From the NCBI RefSeq assembly GCF_030532325.1, contig NZ_JAUNLS010000019.1, positions 1-42,865 of the forward strand: 42,865 nucleotides of DNA, in the 5' to 3' direction. This DNA is from Corynebacterium sp. (GTDB taxonomy: Bacteria > Actinomycetota > Actinomycetes > Mycobacteriales > Mycobacteriaceae). Both the position numbers and the translations under genes were made by a program. Under the pieces are notes generated by a model, which ran no database searches, was not told the origin of the DNA, and saw only the letters and a list, made by a program, of their open reading frames with translations. This document shows positions 33,703 through 42,429 of the stretch, piece by piece. Position 1 is the first letter of the stretch. Each line of letters opens with the position of its first letter.

Positions 33703-34785
33703 CTAGAGTCCGAGGGCCTCCTTGACCGGCGCGGAGAGCAGCTCGCCGCCGCGGGTCATGAGGCCGTCAGCCAGGCCCGGGTGGCGCCGGGTGGCCTCCT
33801 CGTAGCCGCCGGCGGCCAGCGCCCGCACGTAGGGCAGGGTGGCCGAGCCCAACGCACGCGCCGAGGTATTGGCCACCGCGCCCGGCATGTTAGCCACGCA
33901 GTAGAACAGGGTGTCGTGCACGCGGAAGGTCGGCTCGTCGTGCGAGGTTTTGCGCGAGTTCTCAAAGCAGCCACCTTGGTCAATGGCGACGTCGACAAGC
34001 ACAGCGCCCGGCTTCATCTTCTTGACGGTCTCCTCGCGCACCAGCTTCGGGGCGGCAGCGCCCGGCACGAGCACGGCGCCGATGACCAGGTCCGCCTCCA
34101 GCAGCTCCTCCTCCAGGGTCGCCGGCTCCGAAACCTGCGTGCGCACCGTGCCGTGGTAGAGATCGTCGAAGCGCTGCAGCACAAAGGGATCCAGGTCCAG
34201 GACGGTGACCTCGGCGCGCAGGCCGTGGGCCATGGCCACCGCCGAGGCACCCACCTGGCCGCCGCCGATGACCACCACGCGCGCCGGCTTGGTGCCCGGA
34301 ACACCCGGCAGCAGCAGGCCGCGCCCACCCTGGGTGGACAGCAGGTGGTGGGTGCCCTCGATGACGGCCAGGCGCCCGGCCACCTGGGACATCGGAGTGA
34401 GCAGCGGGCGGGTGCCGTGGGAATCGCTCACGGTTTCATACGCGATGGCTGTGGTTCCCGCCTCCATGAGCGCCTGGGTGAGCGCCTTATCGGCGGCCAG
34501 GTGCAGGTACGTAAACAGCAGCAGATCCTCGCGCAGGAATCCGTACTCGGACTCCAACGGCTCCTTGACCTTGACCACCATCTGCGCGCCCCAGGCCTCC
34601 TCCGCGGTGGCGACGATGGTTGCGCCCACCGCCTCGTAGTCGGCGTCCGGGAAGGACGCTCCGGCGCCCGCGGTGCTTTCCACCAGGACCTCGTGGCCGT
34701 CGCGGACCAAGGTCTGCACGGCCGGCGGGGTCAGGGCCACGCGGTTTTCGTTGTTCATGATTTCCTTGGGCACGCCAATACGCAC
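33703..34785 (-). CDS. ald: Alanine dehydrogenase
   Basis: This 360-residue cytoplasmic enzyme interconverts L-alanine and pyruvate plus ammonia with NAD. Visible active-site residues are Arg15 (ENRVALTP), Lys near 75 (VVKVKEP), His near 96 (YLHLAADK) and Asp near 270 (VAIDQGG). The NAD motif GGGQVGASAV lies near 174. Length is close to the usual 370. The start is GTG, with GGGAGGA five bases upstream. Monocistronic, divergent from chrA. Confidence 0.96.
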   Translation of the reverse strand: MRIGVPKEIMNNENRVALTPPAVQTLVRDGHEVLVESTAGAGASFPDADYEAVGATIVATAEEAWGAQMVVKVKEPLESEYGFLREDLLLFTYLHLAADKALTQALMEAGTTAIAYETVSDSHGTRPLLTPMSQVAGRLAVIEGTHHLLSTQGGRGLLLPGVPGTKPARVVVIGGGQVGASAVAMAHGLRAEVTVLDLDPFVLQRFDDLYHGTVRTQVSEPATLEEELLEADLVIGAVLVPGAAAPKLVREETVKKMKPGAVLVDVAIDQGGCFENSRKTSHDEPTFRVHDTLFYCVANMPGAVANTSARALGSATLPYVRALAAGGYEEATRRHPGLADGLMTRGGELLSAPVKEALGL

Positions 34786-34955
34786 GATGTTCCTCCCTGG
34801 GATGGATGAAAGGTTGGACAGAAAAGAAACTGATTATGATTCCATCCCACAGTGTAACGCGGCACACTTTGGTTTGTCAGTGTGATGCACTTATGGCTCG
34901 CGTGGCTTTTCCCACTGCCGCTTCCTCTCGCCCTGCGGGATCACCCCGGCCCCAC

Positions 34956-34961
34956 TAGCAT
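34956..34961 (+). promoter_or_regulatory. -10 hexamer TAGCAT, probable leaderless start of chrA
   Basis: TAGCAT is followed by seven bases and the ATG at 34969. The AAGGA just before the ATG is too close to serve as a ribosome binding site. Confidence 0.4.
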
Positions 34962-34968
34962 TCAAGGA

Positions 34969-36201
34969 ATGCCGTCTCACCCTCCCCATCCGCGCCCTGC
35001 GCACACTCCCCCGCCCCGGCGCGCGCTCGCTGAGGTTCGCCGCTCCTTCCTCCCCCTGGGCTGGACCGCCTTCGGTGGCCCGGCGGCCCACCTGGGCTAC
35101 TTCCACACGGAGTTTGTGAAGCGCCGCCGCTGGCTCGACGAGTCCTCCTACGCCGATCTCGTGGCCATGTCCCAATTCCTGCCCGGCCCGGCCAGCTCCA
35201 AGGTGGGCATGGCGCTGGGCTACCACCGCGCGGGTGTTGCCGGCATGGCCTATTCCTGGTTCCTCTTTACCTTTCCCTCCGCGCTCATCATGGCGCTCTG
35301 CGGCCTGGTGGTCGCCCCTTCAGGCGGTCAGGGCCCGCTTGACCGCGCCCTTCACGGCGCCCTCGCCGGCCTGCTTGCCGCCGCGGCCGGTGTGGTGGCC
35401 CATGCGGCGCTCGGCATGGCACGCACGCTGCTGCGCACGCCGCTGGCCTGGGTGCTCGCCGTGCTCAGCACTGTACTGCTCATCGTTGCTGGCTCCTCCT
35501 GGCAGCTGGCCGTCATCGTGAGCGCAGGAGTCATCGGCGCCACCGTGGCCCGCGGGCGCCTCGGCGTGGCGCAGCGGGAGGACTCCGCCACCGTGCTGCG
35601 CGGGGTCAGCGCGCCCGTGGCCTGGGTCTGCCTGGCTGCGTTCTTTGTGCTGCTTGTGGGGCTGGAGGCACTCTCGCGGCTGAGCGATGCCTACCTCATC
35701 ACCCGCGCCAACGCCTTCTACCAGTCCGGCGCGCTGGTCTTCGGCGGCGGCCACGTGGTGCTCCCGCTTCTGGAATCCACCTTCGTGGGCGCGGGCTGGC
35801 TGGGCCAGGAGGAGTTCCTGGCCGGCTACTCCGTGGCCCAGGGTGTTCCGGGCCCGCTGTTTACCTTCGCCTCCTACCTGGGGGCCGTCGACGGCGGCGT
35901 GGGCGGAGCCATCCTCGGCACCGTGCTCATCTTCCTGCCGGGCGCGCTGCTGACGGTGGCCGCCCTGCACTTCTGGGCGCGCTGGCAGCACCTGGAGTGG
36001 CTGCGCAACGCCTTTGCCGCCATCAACGCGGCGGTCATCGGCCTGCTGCTGGCCGCGCTGTGGGATCCGATCCTCACCCACGGGGTTACCGGCTGGCTCT
36101 CAGCGGGCGTGGCCGTGGCCGCCTTCGCGGCGCTGCACCTCAAGGCGCCGCCGTGGTCGGTGGCCGTGGGCGCGGCCCTGCTCGGTGTCCTGCTGCTCTA
36201 G
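34969..36201 (+). CDS. chrA: Chromate efflux transporter, CHR family
   Basis: This 410-residue membrane protein is a long-chain CHR transporter with two homologous halves of about six helices each. The N-half has LGWTAFGGPAAHLGYFHTEFV and SQFLPGPASSKVGMALGY; the C-half has GALVFGGGHVVLPLLE and GYSVAQGVPGPLFTFASYLG. Both are the signature motifs of ChrA, which expels chromate. No chrB-like regulator is adjacent. The start at 34969 is uncertain; open frame continues to 34882, but those residues do not look conserved. The stop overlaps that of the next gene on CTAG. Confidence 0.88.
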   Translation: MPSHPPHPRPAHTPPPRRALAEVRRSFLPLGWTAFGGPAAHLGYFHTEFVKRRRWLDESSYADLVAMSQFLPGPASSKVGMALGYHRAGVAGMAYSWFLFTFPSALIMALCGLVVAPSGGQGPLDRALHGALAGLLAAAAGVVAHAALGMARTLLRTPLAWVLAVLSTVLLIVAGSSWQLAVIVSAGVIGATVARGRLGVAQREDSATVLRGVSAPVAWVCLAAFFVLLVGLEALSRLSDAYLITRANAFYQSGALVFGGGHVVLPLLESTFVGAGWLGQEEFLAGYSVAQGVPGPLFTFASYLGAVDGGVGGAILGTVLIFLPGALLTVAALHFWARWQHLEWLRNAFAAINAAVIGLLLAALWDPILTHGVTGWLSAGVAVAAFAALHLKAPPWSVAVGAALLGVLLL

Positions 36202-36917
36202 AAGAGTGAAAGCCGCGTGGAGTGGTAGACGCTGCCAAAAGGCGCGTCCACGCGCACCCACCGGCCCTTGCCGGAGACCCGCAGGTAGCGCGGGATATCC
36301 AGGGGCGCGGAAAACCCGGGGATGAGCCCCAGGCTGGTGCAGGCGAAGATCATCCGCATGGGGATCTCCACCTGCTGCTCGCCCGCGCTGACCGTCACCA
36401 CAGCCTGGTTGAGCAGGCTCGTCGGCGGGCCCAGCGGCCCGGAGAACTGCCGGGCCAGGCTGCGCCCCTGATCCGCCAGCTCGCGCACCACGTCCACCGG
36501 CAACGTATCGATGAGCGTGAAGCCGCTGGTCGGCGGCAGCGCCCCCGGCCACGAGGGATCCCGCGGCGGGCCCAGTTCCACGAGCATCGGCTGGGCGGCC
36601 GCCGGGCTCTCCCGTTTCTCTTTCTCGCGGTCCTCCCGGCGGTCCGCCTCGTGTTCATCCTCGCGCGCCTGCCGCAGCGCGGCCTTGAGGCCGTCGTGGA
36701 GGCTGCCCGCGGAGACCACGGCGCCATCACGGGAGGCTTCCCCTTTCACCCGCCGGGCGGCGATGACGTCGAAGGGGGTGGTGACGAAGACGTCGACAAG
36801 CTCGGCGTCGAGCTGCCGCAAGCGGGCCGAGGCCGCCGCATCGATGCCCACCGCGCGGGAGAGCAAAGCAAGCAGGCTCTCGCCGCCGCTGAGCAGCTTC
36901 AGTGACTCGCTGACCAT
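36198..36917 (-). CDS. Conserved hypothetical protein
   Basis: This 239-residue soluble protein has no family that I recognise. An N-terminal part (1-75) is followed by a highly charged Arg/Glu/Asp segment (about 85-108) that may be a coiled coil or linker, then a Pro-rich stretch and a mixed C-terminal domain ending in VRVDAPFGSVYHSTRLSLF. No signal peptide or membrane segment. It lies 18 bases after the thioesterase gene in the same direction, so the two are likely co-transcribed. The start ATG at 36917 is the only one before the conserved-looking part. Confidence 0.7.
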   Translation of the reverse strand: MVSESLKLLSGGESLLALLSRAVGIDAAASARLRQLDAELVDVFVTTPFDVIAARRVKGEASRDGAVVSAGSLHDGLKAALRQAREDEHEADRREDREKEKRESPAAAQPMLVELGPPRDPSWPGALPPTSGFTLIDTLPVDVVRELADQGRSLARQFSGPLGPPTSLLNQAVVTVSAGEQQVEIPMRMIFACTSLGLIPGFSAPLDIPRYLRVSGKGRWVRVDAPFGSVYHSTRLSLF

Positions 36918-36935
36918 TGCGTTGCTGCTCGCGCT

Positions 36936-37364
36936 CTAGCTCTCGAGCTGCACGTCGGCGTGCTCGAGAATGATCTTCTTCTCCTCCTCGCTCACCGGGC
37001 GCGGCTTCTGGGTCTCCTTGTCGATGGTCACCTGGGTGCAGTTGACCACGCAGGCCACGTTGCCCTGAGGATCCTTGATCTCCTGGCGGGTGGTGAAAGA
37101 GGTGGTGCCCAGGCGCACCACGGAGGTTTCCACGCGGATGGTGCTCAGCCGGCCGTCCCACACCAACGGACGGAGGAACTCGGCCTCGATGTGTCGCACG
37201 AAGGCGATGAGATCCACGCCCTGGGAGTAGAAGTGATCCTTAGCAAAAGCCAGGCGCGCTTCCTGGGCGATCTCGATGTAGTTGGCGTTCATCATGTGGC
37301 CGTACATGTCAAAGTCAGACCAGCGAACCTCAACGTTGTGTGCGTGGACGGTGTCCTGTGCCAT
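36936..37364 (-). CDS. Acyl-CoA thioesterase, hotdog fold (4HBT type)
   Basis: This 142-residue protein has the YbgC/4HBT signature: RWSDFDMYGHMMNANYIEIAQEAR, in which the Asp and the GHxxN portion form the active site, followed by the long helix and beta strands of the hotdog fold. It would hydrolyse acyl-CoA thioesters; chain-length preference cannot be told. It is followed closely by the hypothetical gene at 36198. Confidence 0.9.
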   Translation of the reverse strand: MAQDTVHAHNVEVRWSDFDMYGHMMNANYIEIAQEARLAFAKDHFYSQGVDLIAFVRHIEAEFLRPLVWDGRLSTIRVETSVVRLGTTSFTTRQEIKDPQGNVACVVNCTQVTIDKETQKPRPVSEEEKKIILEHADVQLES

Positions 37365-37397
37365 GGGGGTGCTCTCTTTCAGATAAGGGGATGATTC

Positions 37398-37427
37398 AGG
37401 GTTAGCTCAAACAGGGTTAGCTCAAAC
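37398..37427. repeat. 15-base unit repeated twice in tandem
   Basis: cagggttagctcaaa occurs at 37398-37412 and again, without change, at 37413-37427. It lies between the ettA terminator and the thioesterase start, so it would be in or near the thioesterase promoter region. Confidence 0.75.
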
Positions 37428-37438
37428 AAAGAACAAGG

Positions 37439-37466
37439 AAGGGCGCCCAGGTCTGTGGGCGCCCTT
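37439..37466 (-). terminator. Terminator of ettA
   Basis: aagggcgccca (37439-37449) and tgggcgccctt (37456-37466) pair perfectly over 11 bases with a six-base loop, 12 bases after the ettA stop. On the minus strand a T-rich run follows. Confidence 0.8.
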
Positions 37467-37478
37467 GCGATGGTGCAG

Positions 37479-39149
37479 TTAGCGGGTCAGCTTGCGGTGG
37501 GTCACGCGGCTCGGGCGAGCGGCTTCCTCACCGAGGCGCTCGACCTTGTTCTTCTCGTAGTCGCCGAAGTTGCCCTCGAACCAGAACCACTTGCCTTCCT
37601 CCACGTTGCCCTCCCAGGCCAGGATATGGGTACAGGTGCGGTCCAGGAACCAGCGGTCGTGGGAAATGACCACTGCACAGCCCGGGAACTTCTCCAGAGC
37701 GTTTTCCAGAGAGCCCAGGGTCTCGACGTCGAGGTCGTTAGTCGGCTCATCGAGGAGGATCAGGTTGCCGCCCTCCTTGAGCGTCAGAGCCAGGTTCAGG
37801 CGGTTGCGCTCACCACCGGAGAGAACCTTGGACGGCTTCTGCTGATCCGGGCCCTTGAAGCCAAAGGCGGAGAGGTACGCGCGCGAAGGCATCTCGTTCT
37901 GACCCACGTGGATGTAATCCAGGCCGTCGGAGACGACCTCCCACACGGTGGCCTCGGGGTCGATGTTCTCGCGGCCCTGGTCCACGTAGGACAGCTTGAC
38001 GGTCTCGCCGACCTCAACCGTGCCGGAATCCGGCTGCTCCAGGCCCACGATGGTCTTGAACAGGGTGGACTTACCCACGCCGTTGGGGCCGATCACGCCG
38101 ACGATGCCGTTGCGCGGCAGGGTGAAGGAGAGATCCTTGATGAGCACGCGGCCATCAAAGCCCTTGGTAAGGTTCTTGACCTCAACGACCTTGTTGCCCA
38201 GGCGCGGCGGGGTCGGAATCTGGATCTCTTCGAAGTCGAGCTTCTTGTACTTCTCGGCCTCCGCAGCCATCTCCTCGTAGCGCTGCAGACGGGCCTTGTT
38301 CTTGGCCTGACGCGCCTTGGCGCCGGAGCGAACCCAGGCGAGCTCGTCCTTCAGGCGCTTCTGCAGCTTCTTGTCCTTAGCGCCAGCCACCTCGAGGCGC
38401 TCGGCCTTCTTCTCCAGGTAGGTGGAGTAGTTGCCCTCGTAGGGGTAGAGCTTGCCGCGGTCAACCTCACAGATCCAGCCGGCGACGTGGTCGAGGAAGT
38501 AGCGGTCGTGGGTCACGGCCAGCACGGCACCCGGGTAATCCTCAAGGTGCTTCTCCAGCCACTGCACGGACTCGGCGTCGAGGTGGTTAGTGGGCTCGTC
38601 GAGCAGCAGCAGATCCGGCTCGGACAACAGCAGCTTGGCCAAGGCCACGCGGCGGCGCTCACCACCGGAGAGGTTGGTCACGGGGGCGTCGGACGGCGGG
38701 CAGCGCAGGGCCTCCATGGCCTGCTCAATCTTGGAGTCAACCTCCCACGCATCGGCGTGGTCGAGCTCCTCCTGGAGCTTGCCCATTTCCTCCATGAGCT
38801 CGTCGGTGTAGTTGGTGGCCATCTCCTCGGCGATCTCCTCGAAGCGCTGCTTCTTTTCGAAGATCTCTCCCAGGCCCTCCTCGACGTTCTCGCGCACCGT
38901 CTTCTCTTCATTCAGCGGCGGCTCCTGCAGGAGGATGCCCACGGTCTTGCCGGGGTCGATGAAGGCCTCGCCGTTGGAAGGCTGATCCAGGCCGGCCATG
39001 ATCTTCAGAATCGAGGACTTACCTGCACCGTTGGGGCCCACAACGCCGATCTTGGCGCCTGGATAAAAGGCCATCGTGACGTTATCAAGGATCAGCTTAT
39101 CGCCGATAGCCTTGCGCACATTTTTCATCGTGTAGATGAACTCGCCCAT
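37479..39149 (-). CDS. ettA: Energy-dependent translational throttle protein EttA (ABC-F)
   Basis: This 556-residue cytoplasmic ABC-F protein binds the ribosomal E site and gates translation according to the ATP/ADP level. The first ABC domain has Walker A GPNGAGKSS at 38-46, LSGGERRR and LLLLDEPTNHLD; the second has GPNGVGKST, LSGGERNR and LILLDEPTNDLD. The linker between them is rich in Lys and Arg (P-site interaction motif). No membrane segment. AAAGGGTG precedes the ATG. Length equals the family norm. Confidence 0.95.
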   Translation of the reverse strand: MGEFIYTMKNVRKAIGDKLILDNVTMAFYPGAKIGVVGPNGAGKSSILKIMAGLDQPSNGEAFIDPGKTVGILLQEPPLNEEKTVRENVEEGLGEIFEKKQRFEEIAEEMATNYTDELMEEMGKLQEELDHADAWEVDSKIEQAMEALRCPPSDAPVTNLSGGERRRVALAKLLLSEPDLLLLDEPTNHLDAESVQWLEKHLEDYPGAVLAVTHDRYFLDHVAGWICEVDRGKLYPYEGNYSTYLEKKAERLEVAGAKDKKLQKRLKDELAWVRSGAKARQAKNKARLQRYEEMAAEAEKYKKLDFEEIQIPTPPRLGNKVVEVKNLTKGFDGRVLIKDLSFTLPRNGIVGVIGPNGVGKSTLFKTIVGLEQPDSGTVEVGETVKLSYVDQGRENIDPEATVWEVVSDGLDYIHVGQNEMPSRAYLSAFGFKGPDQQKPSKVLSGGERNRLNLALTLKEGGNLILLDEPTNDLDVETLGSLENALEKFPGCAVVISHDRWFLDRTCTHILAWEGNVEEGKWFWFEGNFGDYEKNKVERLGEEAARPSRVTHRKLTR

Positions 39150-39260
39150 GCTTCACCCTTTACATACTCATGTGGAATGGTTCTAATCAGTACAAAGAGT
39201 ACATCACACGGGCAAGACCGTGGTTTCTGCGCGGACTTTGCCACGCCAGGCCCGCGCCGC

Positions 39261-39968
39261 CTAGACCAAGACCTCCTCGCGAATCTCTGCTTCAGCCCCA
39301 GCCTCGACCTCAGCTTCCACGTCGGCCTCCGCTGCAGGCACTGCTTCGCCTGCTACTTCGGGCATTGCCTCCAACTCTGCTTCGGCGGCCTCCAGGCCCT
39401 GCTCCGCGTTCGGCTCTGGGGCGTCACCGTCGGCGTGAGCGGCGATCTCAGTGCTCTCGGTGCTCTCGGTACTCTCAGTGCTCTCGGTGTTCTCGCCCTT
39501 CGCGGCGGTGTCCTCAGCGGATGCCGTGCGGTCGATGTCCGGCTCCGGCGGGTTGTTGCCCATCCATGGCGGCTTGATCCCCTCCTGATCGTAGACGGTC
39601 TCCACCTTCAGGGCGCTGACCACGAAGCGGTTGAGATCCAGCCCCACCTGGTTGACCTTGAGGAAGGTGCGCGATTGCTCCACGCCGTTGCGGTCCTTCC
39701 AGAAATCCGTCACCAGAGAGCCCACCACGATGACGGGCATGCCCTTAAACAGGGACTTCTTCACGTTAATGGCGGTCTGGCCCCACACCTCCGCGTCGAG
39801 GAAGATGCGGTCAATATCGCGCCACTCAATCGGGCCGTCCTTTTGCTGTACCGGGTAGCGGCGCGAGGATGCGATGCGAAAGCGCGTCTTGTACATATCG
39901 GCGCTGACCTTGGTCAGTTCTGGGTTGTGAGTCAGGCGCCCGGTCATGGTGATTGGCAGTTGAGACAT
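39261..39968 (-). CDS. SSB-like single-stranded DNA-binding protein with a long acidic tail
   Basis: This 235-residue protein has an OB fold at about 1-115 (ITMTGRLTHNPELTKVS, VEVWG-like AEVWGQTAINVKKSL, MPVIVVGSL). A tail rich in Glu, Ala and Ser follows, with four or five Thr-Glu-Ser triplets (9-base DNA repeat around 39446-39494). The end reads REEVLV, not the DDDIPF-type tip that lets bacterial SSB recruit partners. It is also not next to rpsF and rplI, where the housekeeping ssb lies. It is therefore likely a second SSB. The start is set by AAGGAAAAG upstream of 39968. Confidence 0.8.
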   Translation of the reverse strand: MSQLPITMTGRLTHNPELTKVSADMYKTRFRIASSRRYPVQQKDGPIEWRDIDRIFLDAEVWGQTAINVKKSLFKGMPVIVVGSLVTDFWKDRNGVEQSRTFLKVNQVGLDLNRFVVSALKVETVYDQEGIKPPWMGNNPPEPDIDRTASAEDTAAKGENTESTESTESTESTEIAAHADGDAPEPNAEQGLEAAEAELEAMPEVAGEAVPAAEADVEAEVEAGAEAEIREEVLV

Positions 39969-40255
39969 TTCTTTTCCTTGCCTTCTGTGTGAGTGTTTGA
40001 GTGTGAGTGCTTGCGTATGCAATGACTGCGTGTGCTGCGGGAGGAACGCCTCCCTTAGCAGGCATCATCGCCGCACGCGCGCACTGCGCACAACGCCTCA
40101 TCTGCGCGGCTGTGGATAACTCGTTGTCCGCGTCAACAAAAAGGCCCCGCCGCGGCCCGCCCCCTGAGAGTGATCCACAGGTGGGCAGACGCAGGCGGGG
40201 CTGTGTTGTTTAAGGAATTCTTGCGGGCTGCTTGCGGGCTGCTTGACGACGCCCT
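39969..40255. other. Region between the SSB-like gene and the CopD-CtaG gene
   Basis: This 287-base stretch holds a terminator (listed next), two copies of gtgtgagtg (39987 and 40001) close to the SSB-like start, a direct repeat of cttgcgggctg near 40220-40241, and a single perfect DnaA-box-like nonamer, TGTGGATAA, at 40111-40119. No gene seen. Confidence 0.5.
40136..40201 (-). terminator. Probable terminator of the CopD-CtaG gene
   Basis: gccccgcc (40144-40151) and ggcggggc (40194-40201) form an eight-base GC stem around a folded loop. On the minus strand the stem is followed directly by a CCTTTTTG run. It lies about 55 bases after the stop codon at 40256. Confidence 0.6.
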
Positions 40256-42352
40256 CTAATGCTGGCGGAAGCTGGTGTCATCGCCGTGGCTCATCTGCTC
40301 CAGCATGGCGTTGTACTGGGCGAGGTCCTCGTCGCCGTCGATGTCAGCCTTGGCGTCGTGGCGCCGGGCGGTCGCGCGATCGTCGCGAAGCCAGTCCAGG
40401 AAAAGCTTGCCAAAGACCACCACCAGCGGGAACTGGCCAAAGCCCCAGGCAATGCCGCCGCCGACGCGCTGATCCTTGAGCAGCTCAGGCGGCCAGGGCA
40501 GGTCCAGGGAGAGGTAGAACTCCTCGCCCAACACGGACTGCAGCTGCATAAGGTAGACGCCGGCAAAAAGGTGCAGCGGCATCGAGGCAAAGAGCACCAC
40601 CAGGCGGATGTTCGTCGGCGCGCGCCAAGGAAGCGGATCGGGGCCCACGACCTCCCAGTAGTAGATGTAGCCGGAGATGAGGAATACCCAGTTCATGATG
40701 ACGTGGCCGGCATGCTCCGAGATGGCGAACTGGTAGAGCTGCGGATCCATGTAGAGCACGTAGAGGAAGAAGATGAACTGCAGCAGGTTAACCGCCGGGT
40801 GCGTGATGAAGCGCAGGATGCGGGACTTGGTCAGCGCCACGGCGGCGTCGTGAATGGTGGGCTGGCCAGGCTTGCCCGGCTCAAAGGCCTCCATCACCAG
40901 GGTCAGCGGAGCGCCGAGCACCAGGCACAGCGGGATGGCCATGGAAAGGATCATGTGCACGAGCATGTGCATGGAGTACATCGCCGGCATGTACAAGCCA
41001 ATGCCCGTGCTCATGATGACGGTCATGCCCAGCGAGCCGAGGAGGAACCACGCGGTGCGGCCCGCGGACCAGGACAGCCCGCGCTTCTTGAGGCGCCACA
41101 GCGCGTAGAGGTAGAGCCCGGCGAGCACCAAGCCCAGGGTGCCGAACATGATGTCAAAGCGGAACATGCCCCACACGCCCCAGGTGGTGGGCTTTTCGGT
41201 GAGCTCGTAGCCCAGGAGAATCTGCATGCTGTTCAGGCTCGGGTTGCGCGGCGGCGGGGGCGGGGTGCGGCCCATGGAGATGGCCACGCCCACGGTGGCG
41301 GCCATGATGAAGACCTCCACCACGGCCACGCGGATAAACACCGCCGGGCGGGTACCCAGCTGCGGGATGGCCGCCTGGCGGTGGACAAAGCCGAAGGCCG
41401 CCAGCACCAGGGTCAGCACAGCCTTGGACAAGACCAACAGGCCGTAGCGGGTGGTGAACAGATCGGAGACCTCCACGCGGATGAGCGCGTTGATCACACC
41501 ACTGGCCGCCACCGCGACAATGCACCACAGGGCAATCGCCGAGTAGCGGCGCACCGCGGTGGGAAGCCCCGGCCCCAGGCGGCGGACATGGGCGATAAGC
41601 GCCATGAGCCCACCCGCCCACAGGGTGACAAAGAAAAGGTGAAAGAGCAGCGAGTTGGTGCCGTAATCGTGGTCACCGCCGGAGGCCGAGTGGCCCTCCA
41701 TGCCCAACGGCACGATGAGCAGCAGGGAAACCATGAAGGCCACCACCTGGCCGGCCCAACTTTTCAGCGTCGCGCCCAGGATGGCCACCACGAGCGCCAG
41801 CCCGGCGGTAATCAGCCAGACCTGCGAGGTGGAAATCTGGTTGAGCGCCATGCCCAGCAGCTGCGGGTTGAGCACCTGGGTAAAGGGTGTGCCGGTGAGA
41901 TCCGACATCACCATGGGGACCTCCAGCAGGGCGACAACTACCACGCCCAGCGCGGCAAAGACGCCGGTGCGCGCGGCGATGTGACCGTCGACGGTCAGGC
42001 GCGCGCGGATGAGCTGCTCGTTGTCATTTTCGGGGATGGCCGGGGCGATGAGCACCGCGCTGGCCAGAAAGGAGCCCACGGTCAGCGCCATGAGGAACCA
42101 GCCGGCTCCACGGAAGAAGGGCAGGCCAAAGGTGGTCAGGCGGCCGGGGTCCGGGATGCCCAGTGCTGCCAGGGAGTCCGCAAGGAAGAACAGAGAGATG
42201 AAGCCACCGACGAAGCCGGCGAAGACCACGAAGCTGAGGAGCAGCAGGCGGGAGGAGCGGGCCTTGCGGGCGCGCCCGGAAGGTGTGATTTGCGGCTCCG
42301 TGAGGTGCCCCTTGCGGGCCGCTGAGCTGGCAGAATCATGGGCTTCAGTCAT
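40256..42352 (-). CDS. Fused CopD copper-transport and CtaG cytochrome c oxidase assembly protein
   Basis: This 698-residue membrane protein joins two families. The N-terminal part (about 35-370) is CopD-like, with many helices and His positions such as GMEGHSASGGDHDYGTN and LFHLFFVTLWAGGLMALIAHV. The C-terminal part (about 385-660) is CtaG (caa3-type), with MPAMYSMHMLVHMILSMAIP and ISGYIYYWEVVGPDP. Actinobacteria carry this fusion, thought to bring copper to cytochrome oxidase. The last 30 residues form a charged cytoplasmic tail. It is monocistronic and divergent from the LysR-type gene. Confidence 0.9.
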   Translation of the reverse strand: MTEAHDSASSAARKGHLTEPQITPSGRARKARSSRLLLLSFVVFAGFVGGFISLFFLADSLAALGIPDPGRLTTFGLPFFRGAGWFLMALTVGSFLASAVLIAPAIPENDNEQLIRARLTVDGHIAARTGVFAALGVVVVALLEVPMVMSDLTGTPFTQVLNPQLLGMALNQISTSQVWLITAGLALVVAILGATLKSWAGQVVAFMVSLLLIVPLGMEGHSASGGDHDYGTNSLLFHLFFVTLWAGGLMALIAHVRRLGPGLPTAVRRYSAIALWCIVAVAASGVINALIRVEVSDLFTTRYGLLVLSKAVLTLVLAAFGFVHRQAAIPQLGTRPAVFIRVAVVEVFIMAATVGVAISMGRTPPPPPRNPSLNSMQILLGYELTEKPTTWGVWGMFRFDIMFGTLGLVLAGLYLYALWRLKKRGLSWSAGRTAWFLLGSLGMTVIMSTGIGLYMPAMYSMHMLVHMILSMAIPLCLVLGAPLTLVMEAFEPGKPGQPTIHDAAVALTKSRILRFITHPAVNLLQFIFFLYVLYMDPQLYQFAISEHAGHVIMNWVFLISGYIYYWEVVGPDPLPWRAPTNIRLVVLFASMPLHLFAGVYLMQLQSVLGEEFYLSLDLPWPPELLKDQRVGGGIAWGFGQFPLVVVFGKLFLDWLRDDRATARRHDAKADIDGDEDLAQYNAMLEQMSHGDDTSFRQH

Positions 42353-42429
42353 GGTTGGCAGTCTACCGCCGCACCCATTCTCTTACCTAAATAGTATGTT
42401 CTTCTTAGGAACCGTCTACATTGATTGCT

